Shown: positions 15,957 to 28,013 of the stretch, piece by piece
How the letters are laid out: each line of letters starts with the position of its first letter
How positions within the stretch are numbered: the first letter of the stretch is position 1
NCBI GenBank assembly: GCA_002483135.1
Contig: DLHI01000035.1
Coordinates: forward strand, 410,058-474,057
DNA length: 64,000 nt
From: Hyphomonadaceae bacterium UBA7672
GTDB lineage: Bacteria; Pseudomonadota; Alphaproteobacteria; Caulobacterales; Hyphomonadaceae
Reading direction: 5' to 3'
Notes under the pieces: model-generated
Database searches by the model: none
The model's input: the letters and a program-made list of their open reading frames with translations, nothing else
Told to the model about the DNA's origin: nothing
Program-made: the position numbers and the translations under genes

Positions 15957-16601
15957 TTGGACCTGGAAGCCGCACGCACCGCGATGATCGACAGCCAGGT
16001 GCGTCCCAATGACGTGACCGACCGGCGGCTGATCGCGGCCATGACGACGGTTGCCCGCGAGGCGTTCGTGCCGGCCAGTCGCCGCGCCGTGGCCTATGCC
16101 GAACTGCCGATCGAGACGGCGCCGGGACGCTGGCTGATGCCGGCGCGGGACTTTTCCAAGCTGGTCAACGCTCTGCAGATTCGCGAGGGCGAGCGCATCC
16201 TCGATATCGCGCCGGGTACTGGATATTCGTCCGCCATCCTTTCGCGACTGGGCAATGTGGTTGCCCTGGAAGAGGGCGACGCGACCAAGGCGTTGGGCGA
16301 GGGCCTGGCGGCCGCCGGCGTGACGGGTGTGGACATCGTTTCGGGCTCGCTGAAGGCCGGCGCGCCGGGCAAGGGCCCGTTCGACGCGATCTTCGTGAAT
16401 GGCGCGGTCGAAGTCGTTCCGCAGGCGTGGCTGGACCAGTTGGCCGACGGCGGCCGCCTGGCGGTGGCCGTGGCCGAGGGCGGCGTCCGCCGGGCGCGTC
16501 TGTATACACGCGCGGGCGGCAAGACCGCCTGGCTGACGCCGTTCGACGCCTCGCCGCCGACGCTGCCGGGCTTTGAGAAGGCCGCAGAATTTCGTCTTTA
16601 G
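15957..16601 (+). CDS. Protein-L-isoaspartate O-methyltransferase-like protein, 214 aa
   Basis: SAM-dependent methyltransferase fold with motif I ILDIAPGTGY (81-90). The N terminus (AARTAMIDSQVRPNDVTD) is typical of the alphaproteobacterial PCMT paralogue that precedes a tolC gene. The TTG start has AGGGG upstream and retains the conserved first helix; an ATG nine codons in would lose it. The usual PCMT motif after the SAM loop is weak, so substrate may differ from damaged Asp. A second, more standard pcm lies at 51313. Confidence 0.85.
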   Translation: MDLEAARTAMIDSQVRPNDVTDRRLIAAMTTVAREAFVPASRRAVAYAELPIETAPGRWLMPARDFSKLVNALQIREGERILDIAPGTGYSSAILSRLGNVVALEEGDATKALGEGLAAAGVTGVDIVSGSLKAGAPGKGPFDAIFVNGAVEVVPQAWLDQLADGGRLAVAVAEGGVRRARLYTRAGGKTAWLTPFDASPPTLPGFEKAAEFRL

Positions 16602-16717
16602 GGCGAATCAAGGATTAGGCGGTCTGCTTCGGGCTGCTGGCGCTGGCCTGTGGCCTTGCGACTTGCGAAACTGATTCTGAGATGGCGAAGGCGCGGATGC
16701 GCTCGTAGGAGCCTGAG

Positions 16718-18022
16718 ATGAGAATTCTGGCGGCACTCGTATTGATGGGGTCGGTATCGGCGCCCGCGCTGGCGCAGGCGAGCCAGGAGACGCTGGGCGA
16801 TGCGGTTGCTGCCGCGATCGCCAACAACCCGTCGCTGATGGCCGAGCGCAAGACGCGCGCGGCTGCGGACGAAACGCTGGCGCAGGCGGAAGCGGGCCTG
16901 GGGCCGCAGATCGGCCTGCAGGGCAGCGTCAATACGCAGTACCAGGAGTTCGGCCGCACGTTCACGACGCCTATCGGCACGTTTCCGCTTGATGGGTCAT
17001 CGCAGCGCGCGAGCATCGGGATCGAGGCGCGCCAGTCGCTGTGGTCCGGCGGATCGCTGACGGCGCAGCGAGACCTGGCGCGCGCAGGCGTCGATGAATC
17101 GCAGGCGCGGCTGATCGGCGTTGAGCAGGAACTGGTGCTCGACGTGGTCACGGTGTTCATGGACGTGCGCTACGCCGAGAGCGAGCTGGCGATCCGCGAG
17201 ACGAATGTTGACGCTCTTCGGGAGCAGGTGCGCGCGGCGCGCGATCGCTTCGAGGTTGGCGACGTGACGCGCACCGACGTGGCGCAGGCCGAGGCGCGGG
17301 AGGCCGCGGCGCAAGCAGAGCTGGCTGCGGCGCGGTCGCGACTGGCACGGGTGCGAGCGCTGTACGAGCAGGTCGTCGGGTTGCCGCCGGTGCAGCTTGC
17401 CGCTCCGCCACCGGCGCCGACGCTGCCGGGCACGCTGGAGCAGGCGTTGGCGATTGCGCGGACGGCAAACCCCAACATTGTTGCGGCCAAGGCTCGCGAA
17501 GTGCAGGGCGAGCGCAGCGTCGATGTGGCCAAGGGCAGGCTTGGGCCGAAGCTTGATCTCGTCGGCACCGCCGGTCTGATTGAGACCTACCAGGACGACA
17601 GTTTCCGGGACACCAATGTGGTGGCGGGCGTGGAGCTGAGCTGGCCGCTGTTCGATTCGGGCCTGCTGCAATCACGCACGCGCGGCGCGCAGCTGGAGTC
17701 GGATCGGGCGCGCTATGAACGCATGGCGATCGAGCGGCAGACTACCGCACAGGTGACGTCGGCCTGGCACCAGGTCGTGGCGGTGCGCGAGGAGATCCGC
17801 GCGTCGATGAGCCAGGTGGCCGCCGCCGAGATCGCGCTTGAGGGGGCTAAGCAGGAGCTCGCCGTGGGCGAGCGCATCACCCTGGATGTGTTGGACCAGG
17901 AGCAGGAATTGCTGGAAGCGCGCCTTGGCCTGATCGCCGCAGAGCGAGCCGCGTATGTCGCCACGCACGAGCTTCTGGCGGCAATGGGCGACCTGAAACC
18001 GGAGCTGGTGGAGGGCCAGTAA
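16718..18022 (+). CDS. tolC: TolC-family outer membrane efflux/secretion channel, 434 aa
   Basis: Signal peptide of about 20 residues ending PALAQA, then two OEP repeats with long coiled helices (LDVVTVFMDVRYAESELAI; ITLDVLDQEQELLEARLGL). It forms the trimeric outer membrane duct for type I secretion and RND pumps. RBS TAGGAG upstream. The order PCMT - tolC - popZ - valS is the standard alphaproteobacterial arrangement. No inner-membrane partner gene is adjacent, so it probably serves several pumps. Confidence 0.92.
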   Translation: MRILAALVLMGSVSAPALAQASQETLGDAVAAAIANNPSLMAERKTRAAADETLAQAEAGLGPQIGLQGSVNTQYQEFGRTFTTPIGTFPLDGSSQRASIGIEARQSLWSGGSLTAQRDLARAGVDESQARLIGVEQELVLDVVTVFMDVRYAESELAIRETNVDALREQVRAARDRFEVGDVTRTDVAQAEAREAAAQAELAAARSRLARVRALYEQVVGLPPVQLAAPPPAPTLPGTLEQALAIARTANPNIVAAKAREVQGERSVDVAKGRLGPKLDLVGTAGLIETYQDDSFRDTNVVAGVELSWPLFDSGLLQSRTRGAQLESDRARYERMAIERQTTAQVTSAWHQVVAVREEIRASMSQVAAAEIALEGAKQELAVGERITLDVLDQEQELLEARLGLIAAERAAYVATHELLAAMGDLKPELVEGQ

Positions 18023-18162
18023 GCGGCTGTCCTTGATTCGCCGCGCAGGCTGGCGGCCTACAGGCCCCGTTAACGAATTCGATACCATAGACCTGTCTAG
18101 TCCTTAACGACGAACGCTGGTGAATCGCGCCATCACGCGACCCAGCAAGGGATGAGGACGCC

Positions 18163-18777
18163 ATGTCTGCGGAACAAGCTCAACGCGAGCCGACGATGGA
18201 GGAAATCCTTGCCTCTATCCGCCGCATTATATCCGAAGAAGACAAGCCGGCCGAAAGCGGCGGCGACGTGCTGGACTTGCAGCCGCCGCCGGCGCCCGTC
18301 GCCGAGGTAAAGGCCCCCGCGCCCAAGTCGGTGACACAGCCCGAGCCGATCCCGGCCGTGTTCGAGGAACCCGAAGAATTCACGCCGCCGCCGCGCGCGC
18401 TGGAAGACGACCTGATGGTCGTTGAGGATGAGCCGCCCTTTGCCCGGCCGGCGCCGACGCCGACGCCAATTCCCGCGCCAACGGTCGCAGCCGCGCCGCC
18501 GCCGGTTGCTCCGCAACCCGCACCTGCCGCACCGCAGGCCGAGTGGCGCCCGATGGAGCAACAGACGCTGACCAGCGAACCCGTGGCCAGCCAAGCGGCC
18601 GGAGCCCTTTCGAAGCTCATGGGCTCGATGCTCGTTTCCTCCGGCGCGACGCTGGACGATGTCGTGCGCGAGTTGCTGAAGCCGATGCTGAAGCAGTGGC
18701 TCGACGCCAACCTTCCGCAGATCGTCGAAGCCGAAGTGGCAAAGGAGATCGACCGCATCCGTCGCATGGCCCGCTAG
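18163..18777 (+). CDS. popZ: Polar organising protein PopZ homologue (DUF2497), 204 aa
   Basis: Carries the diagnostic N-terminal helix MEEILASIRRIISEE (12-26), a Pro/Glu-rich acidic middle (about 40-125) and the C-terminal oligomerisation helices (DDVVRELLKPMLKQWLDANL ... EKEIDRI-like end). PopZ forms polar condensates that anchor the ParB-parS centromere and recruit cell-cycle regulators. The Pro-rich linker is longer than in Caulobacter PopZ (about 177 aa). Upstream of valS as in Caulobacterales. Its presence supports the taxonomic guess and implies asymmetric polar organisation. Confidence 0.9.
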   Translation: MSAEQAQREPTMEEILASIRRIISEEDKPAESGGDVLDLQPPPAPVAEVKAPAPKSVTQPEPIPAVFEEPEEFTPPPRALEDDLMVVEDEPPFARPAPTPTPIPAPTVAAAPPPVAPQPAPAAPQAEWRPMEQQTLTSEPVASQAAGALSKLMGSMLVSSGATLDDVVRELLKPMLKQWLDANLPQIVEAEVAKEIDRIRRMAR

Positions 18778-18850
18778 GGGCCGCGAGGAACAAGCCGTCC
18801 GGGCGGCACACAAAGGACTTCGGACTGACCAGACGAGCCAAAACGCAGAG

Positions 18851-18880
18851 GGCGCACCCGCAAGGTGCGCCTTTTGTGTT
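18851..18880 (+). terminator. Rho-independent terminator after popZ
   Basis: Stem ggcgcacc / ggtgcgcc with a CGCAA-type loop, followed by ttttgtgtttt. Confidence 0.85.
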
Positions 18881-18957
18881 TTGGGCGGCCGGGTCCCCGG
18901 CCGGGGGGCGGGCCTCAGGCCCGTGACAATGGCCGGATCGCGGGCTAATCGCTGCTC

Positions 18958-21912
<2,955 letters not shown>

Positions 21913-21943
21913 GGCCCGCCGCTTTCGCTTGCTGCGTGATGGA

Positions 21944-22393
21944 CTAAGCGCGCTGGCAGGACATCAGCGAGCGGTTCATGATCCACGTGCCGGACGGGTC
22001 CTTCATGTCGTAACGCGACATCAGCTGACCGTCCTGCAACTGGCCGACCATGATGAACTTCATGCCGGGCAGGACGTTCGGACCGTATTCCGGGCCGTCC
22101 GCGAGCAGCGCGCCGCCATCGATCTTCCACTGTCCCTGGCTCTGGAATGGATCATTGCCATAAACGCCGGGGGTGTAGCCCTGGGCCTGGTAGGTGCCGT
22201 TGGCGTTGATCTGGATCTGGTAGAAGCGCGAGAAACCAGACTTGCGATTGCCCTGCTGGTCCAGCTCCGTATAGGTCGAGTTACAGCTCCACATGCCATG
22301 GAACTGAGCGTTGCCGCCCTGCGCGATGGCGGGGGTGGCGGTAAGGCCGAGCGCGATTGCGGCGGCTGCGGCGGTGAGTGCAGTGCGTTTCAT
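21944..22393 (-). CDS. Small secreted hypothetical protein, 149 aa
   Basis: Sec signal peptide (MKRTALTAAAAAIALGLTAT, cleavage after AIAQ-like site) followed by a beta-rich domain with two cysteines (MWSCNSTY near the start and SLMSCQRA at the end) that could form a disulfide. Gly/Tyr-rich middle (QAQGYTPGVYGNDPF). RBS GGAGGG seven bases before ATG 22393. Family not recognised. Confidence 0.8.
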   Translation of the reverse strand: MKRTALTAAAAAIALGLTATPAIAQGGNAQFHGMWSCNSTYTELDQQGNRKSGFSRFYQIQINANGTYQAQGYTPGVYGNDPFQSQGQWKIDGGALLADGPEYGPNVLPGMKFIMVGQLQDGQLMSRYDMKDPSGTWIMNRSLMSCQRA

Positions 22394-22597
22394 GTCTGGT
22401 CCCTCCAAGGTTGCCCTTCTGCAGGTAACAGCGCGGGCGGCCCGGAAAGCGGATCAGCAGATTTTGCAGCGAACTGATCCGGGATGACGGAGTTGGGACA
22501 TTTCCCGTTCGGCAGGCGGCGAATTTCGCTCGAAAATGGAATGGTTCTGCCCTTCGGAGCAGTCTACCCTCCGCCTGTTTGCGGAGGAGCGTTCCCA

Positions 22598-23581
22598 ATG
22601 AGGATTCTGGTCACCGGCCTGCTGGTCATCGCCCTCTCCGCATGTGCGAACATGGAGACACAGGTGTCGAAGCCGGAATGGACGCTGCTGATTCATGGCG
22701 GGGCAGGCGTGATGCGGCGGGCCGAAATGACGCCAGAAATGGATGCTGCTTATCGCGCCGGGCTCAACGAAGCGCTGGATGCGGGCGCGCGCGTGCTGGC
22801 CGGCGGCGGCAGCGCTCTCGACGCTGTCGAGGCGTCGGTGCGTGTGCTTGAGGACAATCCGAACTTCAATGCGGGGCGCGGCGCCGTGCTGACACGCGAG
22901 GGCGTGGCGGAACTCGATGCGTCGATCATGGATGGGCGGGATCGCAGTGCGGGCGCGGTGGCGCAAGTGCGTACAGTGAAGAACCCGATCCGCGCGGCGC
23001 GGTATGTGATGGAAAAATCCGGCCGCGTGATGTTCGCTGGCCCGGATGTGGACGAGATGGCGAAGACCGCCGGGCTCGACATCGTGCCGCCGGATTACTT
23101 CATCACGCCGCGCCGCAAGGACCAGCTTGCGCGGGCCATGGCGGGAGAAGTCACCCCGATGGATCGCTATGGCACCGTGGGCGCCGTGGCTATGGACCGC
23201 CAGGGCAATCTCGCGGCGGCGACATCAACGGGCGGGATGAACGCCAAGCCGCCGGGCCGCGTGGGCGATAGCCCCGTGATCGGGGCTGGCACCTATGCTG
23301 ACAATGCGTCATGTGCGGTATCGGCGACGGGCGATGGGGAGTATTTCATCCGGGTGAGCGTCGCCCGCATGATCTGTGCACGCGTGGCGATGCAGGGTAT
23401 GAGCGCGGATCAGGCTGCGGGCGTCACGCTGGACGAAGTCAAGGCGCTGGGCGGCACGGGCGGCGTTATCGTGCTGTCGCATGATGGATCGGTTGCGCTT
23501 TCGATGAACACGGAAGGTATGTTCCGTGGTCGCGCAGACGCGACGGGCGTGCGTGAAGTGGGTATCTATACGGACGAATGA
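22598..23581 (+). CDS. iaaA: Isoaspartyl peptidase / L-asparaginase, N-terminal nucleophile type, 327 aa, predicted lipoprotein
   Basis: Ntn hydrolase that self-cleaves before Thr193 (DRYGTVGAVA) to give alpha and beta chains; TSTGG (209-213), GRGAVLT (93-99) and the IHGGAG start motif (32-37) are present. It hydrolyses beta-aspartyl dipeptides and asparagine. Unlike the cytoplasmic E. coli enzyme it has a lipobox (LSAC, Cys16) and so is probably anchored in the envelope. RBS GGAGGAG upstream. The following lipoprotein gene is likely cotranscribed. Confidence 0.88.
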   Translation: MRILVTGLLVIALSACANMETQVSKPEWTLLIHGGAGVMRRAEMTPEMDAAYRAGLNEALDAGARVLAGGGSALDAVEASVRVLEDNPNFNAGRGAVLTREGVAELDASIMDGRDRSAGAVAQVRTVKNPIRAARYVMEKSGRVMFAGPDVDEMAKTAGLDIVPPDYFITPRRKDQLARAMAGEVTPMDRYGTVGAVAMDRQGNLAAATSTGGMNAKPPGRVGDSPVIGAGTYADNASCAVSATGDGEYFIRVSVARMICARVAMQGMSADQAAGVTLDEVKALGGTGGVIVLSHDGSVALSMNTEGMFRGRADATGVREVGIYTDE

Positions 23582-23599
23582 TCACCAGGAGGGTTGGGT

Positions 23600-24040
23600 A
23601 TGCGGACTTTGATTGCCTTGGCTGCGGCGCTTGGTGCGGCGGCGTGTGTTGGAGATTCAGCTGAACTGGGCGGGGTAACCAATCGCATGACGCCGCCGGC
23701 GGATGTGATTGCGTGTGATCCATCGCAGCTGCGTGTCGTGCAGCAGGGAGAACTGAAATTTCCCGCTGATGCAATGGCGTTCGTCTTTGCCAATCAGGGC
23801 ACGTTCAGCATGGCCCAGGCGCAGATCCGCTACGACATCAACCAGAATGGCGAGACAGTGAATATCGCCTATTCCGGCCCATCGGAGCATACGCGTCACA
23901 CGACGAAGGCGAAGGTGATCAAGGCGGCCGCCGATACGGTGGAGAGCACACGCTATGAATGGATGGGTGCGCCACAATATGCGACGGGCTGCACGTTCGA
24001 TCTCACGGTCGAGATCCGGCGCACGCGCTACACCGGCTGA
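23600..24040 (+). CDS. Lipoprotein with TonB C-terminal-like domain, 146 aa
   Basis: Lipobox-like AAAC near residue 16. The middle (IRYDINQNGETVNIAYSGPS ... AKVIKAAADTVESTRY) follows the TonB C-terminal fold pattern: a strand with N-x-x-G-x-V, then S-P, then a helix. RBS AGGAGGG. Two further cysteines. Function unknown; it may bind an envelope partner. Follows the isoaspartyl peptidase by 18 bases. Confidence 0.65.
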   Translation: MRTLIALAAALGAAACVGDSAELGGVTNRMTPPADVIACDPSQLRVVQQGELKFPADAMAFVFANQGTFSMAQAQIRYDINQNGETVNIAYSGPSEHTRHTTKAKVIKAAADTVESTRYEWMGAPQYATGCTFDLTVEIRRTRYTG

Positions 24041-24138
24041 TCATGAAGTCTCCCGTTTGGTGACGCGGCCAGGCTCTTCATTTGAGCTTTCCTTCGCGTT
24101 GGCAAAGCGCGAATGTGCAGTCTTCACGGGAGGTCATC

Positions 24139-25074
24139 ATGCACAAACGCAAGCTTGGAACGTCCGGGCTGGAGATCGCGCCGCTGGTGCTGGGTGGGAA
24201 TGTGTTCGGGTGGACGGCGGACAAGGACACGTCGTTCGCCGTGCTCGATGCGTTTCTGGATGAAGGCTTCAGCGCCGTCGACACGGCTGATGTCTATTCG
24301 CGCTGGGCGCCGGGGCATCAGGGTGGCGAATCCGAAACGGTCATCGGCGCGTGGATGAAAGCACGCGGCAATCGCAGCAAGGTGACGCTGATCACCAAGG
24401 TCGGCAGCGAGATGCCGGCGGGGAAGGGCCTCAAGGCGGCTTACATCGAAAGCGCGTGCGAGGCTTCGCTGAAGCGGCTGCAGACCGATCACATCGATCT
24501 CTACTTCTCGCACTTCCCGGACAAGGAAACGCCGATTGCGGAAACGTTGGAAGCGCACGAGCGATTGATCAAGGCGGGCAAGGTGCGCGCGGTGGGCGCT
24601 TCGAACTACGACGCCGCGGGCCTGATCGAGGCGATGAGCGTTGGCGAGGGCGGCGTACACGCGCGCTATTCCGTTCTGCAGCCGCATTACAATCTTCTGG
24701 TGCGCGATCAGTATGAGGGCAAGCTGGAAGACCTGTGCGTTAGCGAAGGGATGGGGGTGATTCCGTACTTCGCACTGGCGAGCGGCTTTCTGACCGGGAA
24801 GTATCGCTCGGCAGATGACCTGAAGAAGTCTGCACGCGGCGGGCGGATGAAGGAGTTGATGCAAGGGCGGCCGCAGGCCCTGCTGGCGGCGATGGATGTG
24901 GTGGCGGCGCGGCACGCGGCGACGCTGGCGCAGGTGGCGCTGGCGTGGCTCATGGCGCGGCCGAGCGTGACGGCTCCGATCGCCTCGGCCACCAGCGTAG
25001 CACAGTTGAAAGAGCTGACCCCAGCTGTGAGCGTGAAGCTGACGGCCGAGGACATGAAGGATCTCGCGATATGA
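24139..25074 (+). CDS. Aldo/keto reductase, 311 aa
   Basis: NAD(P)H-dependent oxidoreductase with the catalytic set Asp48 (VDTAD), Tyr53, Lys87 (ITKVG) and the His of LYFSHFPD. Start signature MHKRKLGTSGLEIAPLVLG. A C-terminal nucleotide-binding segment (SVTAPIASATSVAQL) follows. RBS GGGAGG before ATG. Overlaps the DoxX gene by four bases, so the two are coupled. Substrate not deducible. Confidence 0.9.
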   Translation: MHKRKLGTSGLEIAPLVLGGNVFGWTADKDTSFAVLDAFLDEGFSAVDTADVYSRWAPGHQGGESETVIGAWMKARGNRSKVTLITKVGSEMPAGKGLKAAYIESACEASLKRLQTDHIDLYFSHFPDKETPIAETLEAHERLIKAGKVRAVGASNYDAAGLIEAMSVGEGGVHARYSVLQPHYNLLVRDQYEGKLEDLCVSEGMGVIPYFALASGFLTGKYRSADDLKKSARGGRMKELMQGRPQALLAAMDVVAARHAATLAQVALAWLMARPSVTAPIASATSVAQLKELTPAVSVKLTAEDMKDLAI

Positions 25075-25499
25075 TGTTCATTCGCTTCTTCGCGTTCAAG
25101 GCACTCGACATGCTGCGCCCGCTCGCGTTGCTGGCCACCCGTCTTTACCTTGGCTGGTTCCTGATCGTGGGCGTGTGGGACAATGTCACTTCACCCGAGC
25201 GGATGAAGGAGTTCGAGACGTTCCTCCGCGGGCTGAACTGCCCGCAGCCTGAAATCGCCGCGCCGCTTTCGGTGTGGGTACAGCTGGTGATCGGCGTGGT
25301 GCTGATCCCGGGCATCTTCACGCGACTGGCCGGATTATTGCTCGCCGGGAATTTCGCCGTGGCGGTATTTCTGTTCATGGGCGCGGGCTACACAGAACGC
25401 CAGATCTATGAGCCCGCGATCCTGATCTTCGTCGGCGCGCTTCTGGCGACCCATGGCGCGGGGCCGATCTCGGCAGACAAGGCGCTCCTACGCGATTGA
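25071..25499 (+). CDS. DoxX-family membrane protein, 142 aa
   Basis: Four membrane segments with the DoxX pattern (TRLYLGWFLIVGVWDNV at about 23-39, an acidic loop, then IGVVLIPGIFTRLAGLLL). Start ATG inside the reductase stop. DoxX proteins act with redox or thiol-stress pathways in some bacteria; here only the pairing with an aldo/keto reductase suggests a link. Confidence 0.8.
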   Translation: MMFIRFFAFKALDMLRPLALLATRLYLGWFLIVGVWDNVTSPERMKEFETFLRGLNCPQPEIAAPLSVWVQLVIGVVLIPGIFTRLAGLLLAGNFAVAVFLFMGAGYTERQIYEPAILIFVGALLATHGAGPISADKALLRD

Positions 25500-25509
25500 G
25501 TCGCTGCCG

Positions 25510-26118
25510 CTAGCCGCCTGCAGAAATCTTGATCGGGGCGCCCTTCACGGCCACATCGGACTCTTCGACAACGCGATGCCCGACAACGTGGACCAGCGCG
25601 TTGAAGAGCAGGTAGCTGGCGGACGGATCTTCAGCCGCCGACGCCGTGACTGGGCCATGATAGACGATTTTCCAGCCGATCGGGTTGATGATGAAGGCTT
25701 CCGCGGCCTGTGTGACGCCCAGGTTGCGGGCGACAGTCTGTTGGCTGTCGTGGAGGATCGGGATAGTCGTGCCCAGCGACTTGGCTTCTTCGGCCAGGGA
25801 GGCCGGCGTTGCTCCGGGCGTTGAATTGAGTACGAAGTACTCCGCCTTGCTGAAGATCGCCTTGAAACCTTCCATCGCCGTGATGGCCTCGCGCGACAGC
25901 GGATCGCCGTTTACCTGGGTGACGATCACGATCGCGGGTGCTTCGGATAGGCCGTACAGTTCGTGCTTGGCGCCGGCCTGGTCGGTCAGCGTGAAGTTCT
26001 CGACCTTGGCGGACGCCTTGGGCGTCGTGTCCGCCATCGCCGCCTGAAGCGGGAGGCACGCGACGGCTGCGGTGAACACGAGCGTTGCGGCGGCGATTGC
26101 TGTCCTGGCGAACTTCAT
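25510..26118 (-). CDS. Exported cysteine-less redoxin-like protein, 202 aa
   Basis: Signal peptide (MKFARTAIAAATLVFTAAV ... LQAAMA), then an AhpC/TSA-type thioredoxin fold. It parallels the N-terminal domain of the gene at 3-2024: ENFTLTDQAG, AIVIVTQVNGD, AFIINPIGWKIVYHGPV and a final VAVKGAPIKI match NFMLPDQTG, VVIVSATLGDD, AFIVDPKTWRIAYHGPV and VAVKGKAISF. No Cys in the mature protein, so it cannot be a thiol peroxidase or disulfide reductase by the usual chemistry. RBS GAGGAAA. Convergent with DoxX, ten bases apart. Confidence 0.82.
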   Translation of the reverse strand: MKFARTAIAAATLVFTAAVACLPLQAAMADTTPKASAKVENFTLTDQAGAKHELYGLSEAPAIVIVTQVNGDPLSREAITAMEGFKAIFSKAEYFVLNSTPGATPASLAEEAKSLGTTIPILHDSQQTVARNLGVTQAAEAFIINPIGWKIVYHGPVTASAAEDPSASYLLFNALVHVVGHRVVEESDVAVKGAPIKISAGG

Positions 26119-26308
26119 TTCGGTTTCCTCCGTCAAGATTCTTCGGGACTCGCCAGAATGCCCTGACGGTCTTGTTTGCGGGCAGGTTTGCGGAGCCAAA
26201 ATCCGAGGGGTTGATTCAGATCAACTTCTACGGCTCACAATGGCGCGGGCCCGCCCCACGCCGCTGACGGTGCGTCAGGTGCGGTGAAGCGCGGGCTAGG
26301 AGAAGCTC

Positions 26309-27379
26309 ATGGATGTTCTCGTTCGCAAGGGCGCGCTGGCGCAGACGAAGCTGGTTGGCACGCCGGAGGCCCCGCTGGGTGAGGGCGAGGCGCGGCTCAA
26401 GGTAAACCTGTTCTCGCTCACCGCGAACAACGTAACTTATGGCGCCGCTGGAGACTTCCTGAAGTACTGGCAGTTCTATCCATCGTCGGAAGAAGCTTGG
26501 GGTCGCGTGCCCGTATGGGGCTTTGCAACCTGCGTGGAGAGCAAGTCGCCTGCGGTCTCGGTGGGCGAGCGGGTCTATGGCTATCTGCCGATGTCGGACA
26601 CGTTCGTGGTGAAGCCTGGCGAGAAGAAGAATGGCGCCTTCGCCGACCAGAGCGCGCACCGGCAAGGGCTGGCGCCGGTCTACAACAGCTACGTCTTCAA
26701 CGCAGGCGATCCGCTTTATGCGAAGGAGACGGAGGCGGCGCAGGTTCTGTTCCGGCCGTTGTTCACGACGTCATTCCTGATCGACGATTTCATCGCGGAC
26801 GCGGGCTACTTCGGCGCGAAGCAGGTGATCTTCTCAAGCGCGTCGGCGAAGACTGCGTATGCGGCGGCGATGCTGCTGAAAGCGCGAGGCGAAGTGAAGG
26901 TGGTCGGGCTCACCTCGCCATCAAACGTCGCCTACACGAAGGCGCTCGGTTTCTACGACGAGGTGCTGGTGTACGATACCTTGGGCAGCATGGATGGCAG
27001 TGTGCCCAGCGTGTTCGTCGACATTGCTGGCAACAGCGTGGTGCGCGCGGCGATGCATGCGAAGTTTGGAGCCAACCTGAAATACAGCTGCCTGGTTGGC
27101 GCCACACACTGGGATGCGCCGCGTTCGGGCGAGACCTTGCCCGGGCCGCAGCCAACGATGTTCTTTGCGCCGGATGTAGTGAAGAAGCGCATTGCCGACT
27201 GGGGCCCGGCGGGCTTTGGTCAGCGTGTCGGCGCTGCCTGGGCGGCGTTCCTTCCGACCAGCGCGAAAACAACGCGTGTGGTCGAGCATCGCGGGCTGGA
27301 AGCGGCCGGCAAGGTGTTTGCTGACCTTGCGTCTGGCGCGGCCAATCCAGCCGATGGACACGTGGTTCGGCTTGATTAA
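26309..27379 (+). CDS. DUF2855 family protein (medium-chain reductase-like), 356 aa
   Basis: N-terminal VRKGALAQTKLV, then LTANNVTYGAAGD and WGRVPVWGFATCVES, the DUF2855 hallmarks, followed by a nucleotide-binding-like half (AKQVIFSSASAKTAYAAAMLL, VVGLTS). The fold resembles quinone oxidoreductases but lacks a full GxGxxG. Enzymatic role unknown. ATG with TAGGAG upstream. Confidence 0.82.
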   Translation: MDVLVRKGALAQTKLVGTPEAPLGEGEARLKVNLFSLTANNVTYGAAGDFLKYWQFYPSSEEAWGRVPVWGFATCVESKSPAVSVGERVYGYLPMSDTFVVKPGEKKNGAFADQSAHRQGLAPVYNSYVFNAGDPLYAKETEAAQVLFRPLFTTSFLIDDFIADAGYFGAKQVIFSSASAKTAYAAAMLLKARGEVKVVGLTSPSNVAYTKALGFYDEVLVYDTLGSMDGSVPSVFVDIAGNSVVRAAMHAKFGANLKYSCLVGATHWDAPRSGETLPGPQPTMFFAPDVVKKRIADWGPAGFGQRVGAAWAAFLPTSAKTTRVVEHRGLEAAGKVFADLASGAANPADGHVVRLD

Positions 27380-27427
27380 GCGGGTTCCCCGGCCAACTTG
27401 TTAGCACTTCGCAGCCTACGCTATTCG

Positions 27428-27649
27428 ATGACCACTCGCATCGAAGTTGTGATCGAACGCCTGCGCGCCCTGCCGGAAGCAGAGCAGGAGATGCTCGCCG
27501 GCGAGATCGAGGACCTGTTGACGGAGCCTGCGTCGCTGCTTACGGCGGCTCAATGGCGCGAGGTGGAGATCGAGATCGACACCGATGATGGAGTGCGGCT
27601 GTCGCACAACGACGTGATGGGCCGGATGCGCGTGAGGTTTGGCCGATGA
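27428..27649 (+). CDS. Antitoxin-like protein of a ParE/RelE-type pair, 73 aa
   Basis: Short acidic helical protein (IEVVIERLRALPEAEQEMLA, EIEDLLTEP) ending in a basic tail. The stop overlaps the start of a ParE-type toxin gene by four bases (ATGA), the classic antitoxin-first arrangement. DNA-binding domain not obvious. Confidence 0.7.
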   Translation: MTTRIEVVIERLRALPEAEQEMLAGEIEDLLTEPASLLTAAQWREVEIEIDTDDGVRLSHNDVMGRMRVRFGR

Positions 27650-27927
27650 AGATCACCTGGCGGCCACGCGCGGCGGACGATTTCGAGGCGCTGATCACGA
27701 CATCGAACGCGGGCCATGTCGCCCACGCATCGCGCGACAAGTCCCTGGTCGAGACGCGCATCCAGCAGCTGATCCGCTTCGACCAGCTTGGCCGCAAGAC
27801 GCGCCGGGTGGGCGTGCGCGAACTGCATATCGAGGGCACGCCCTATGTCGTGGTGAGCCAGCGTATCGGCGAGGAAATCCTGATCCTGCGCATGTTCTCG
27901 AACGGCTCGGCGGTTCAGGCGCGGTAG
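27646..27927 (+). CDS. ParE/RelE-superfamily toxin, 93 aa
   Basis: The pattern MKITWRPRAADDFEALI, a central helix pair and the C-terminal GTPYVVVSQRIGEEILILRMF strand set fits ParE (a gyrase poison) or RelE-like toxins; the final His/Arg needed for RelE ribonuclease is not evident, favouring ParE. Coupled to the upstream antitoxin gene. Pair probably self-repressing. Confidence 0.78.
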   Translation: MKITWRPRAADDFEALITTSNAGHVAHASRDKSLVETRIQQLIRFDQLGRKTRRVGVRELHIEGTPYVVVSQRIGEEILILRMFSNGSAVQAR

Positions 27928-28013
27928 GGCCGGGGACCACTTGGGGCACAGGTTGCCGCGCGTCGGCTCTTTTCCCTTGCGAAAAGGTCGGTTTTGCCTT
28001 TTTAGCTAGGGCC

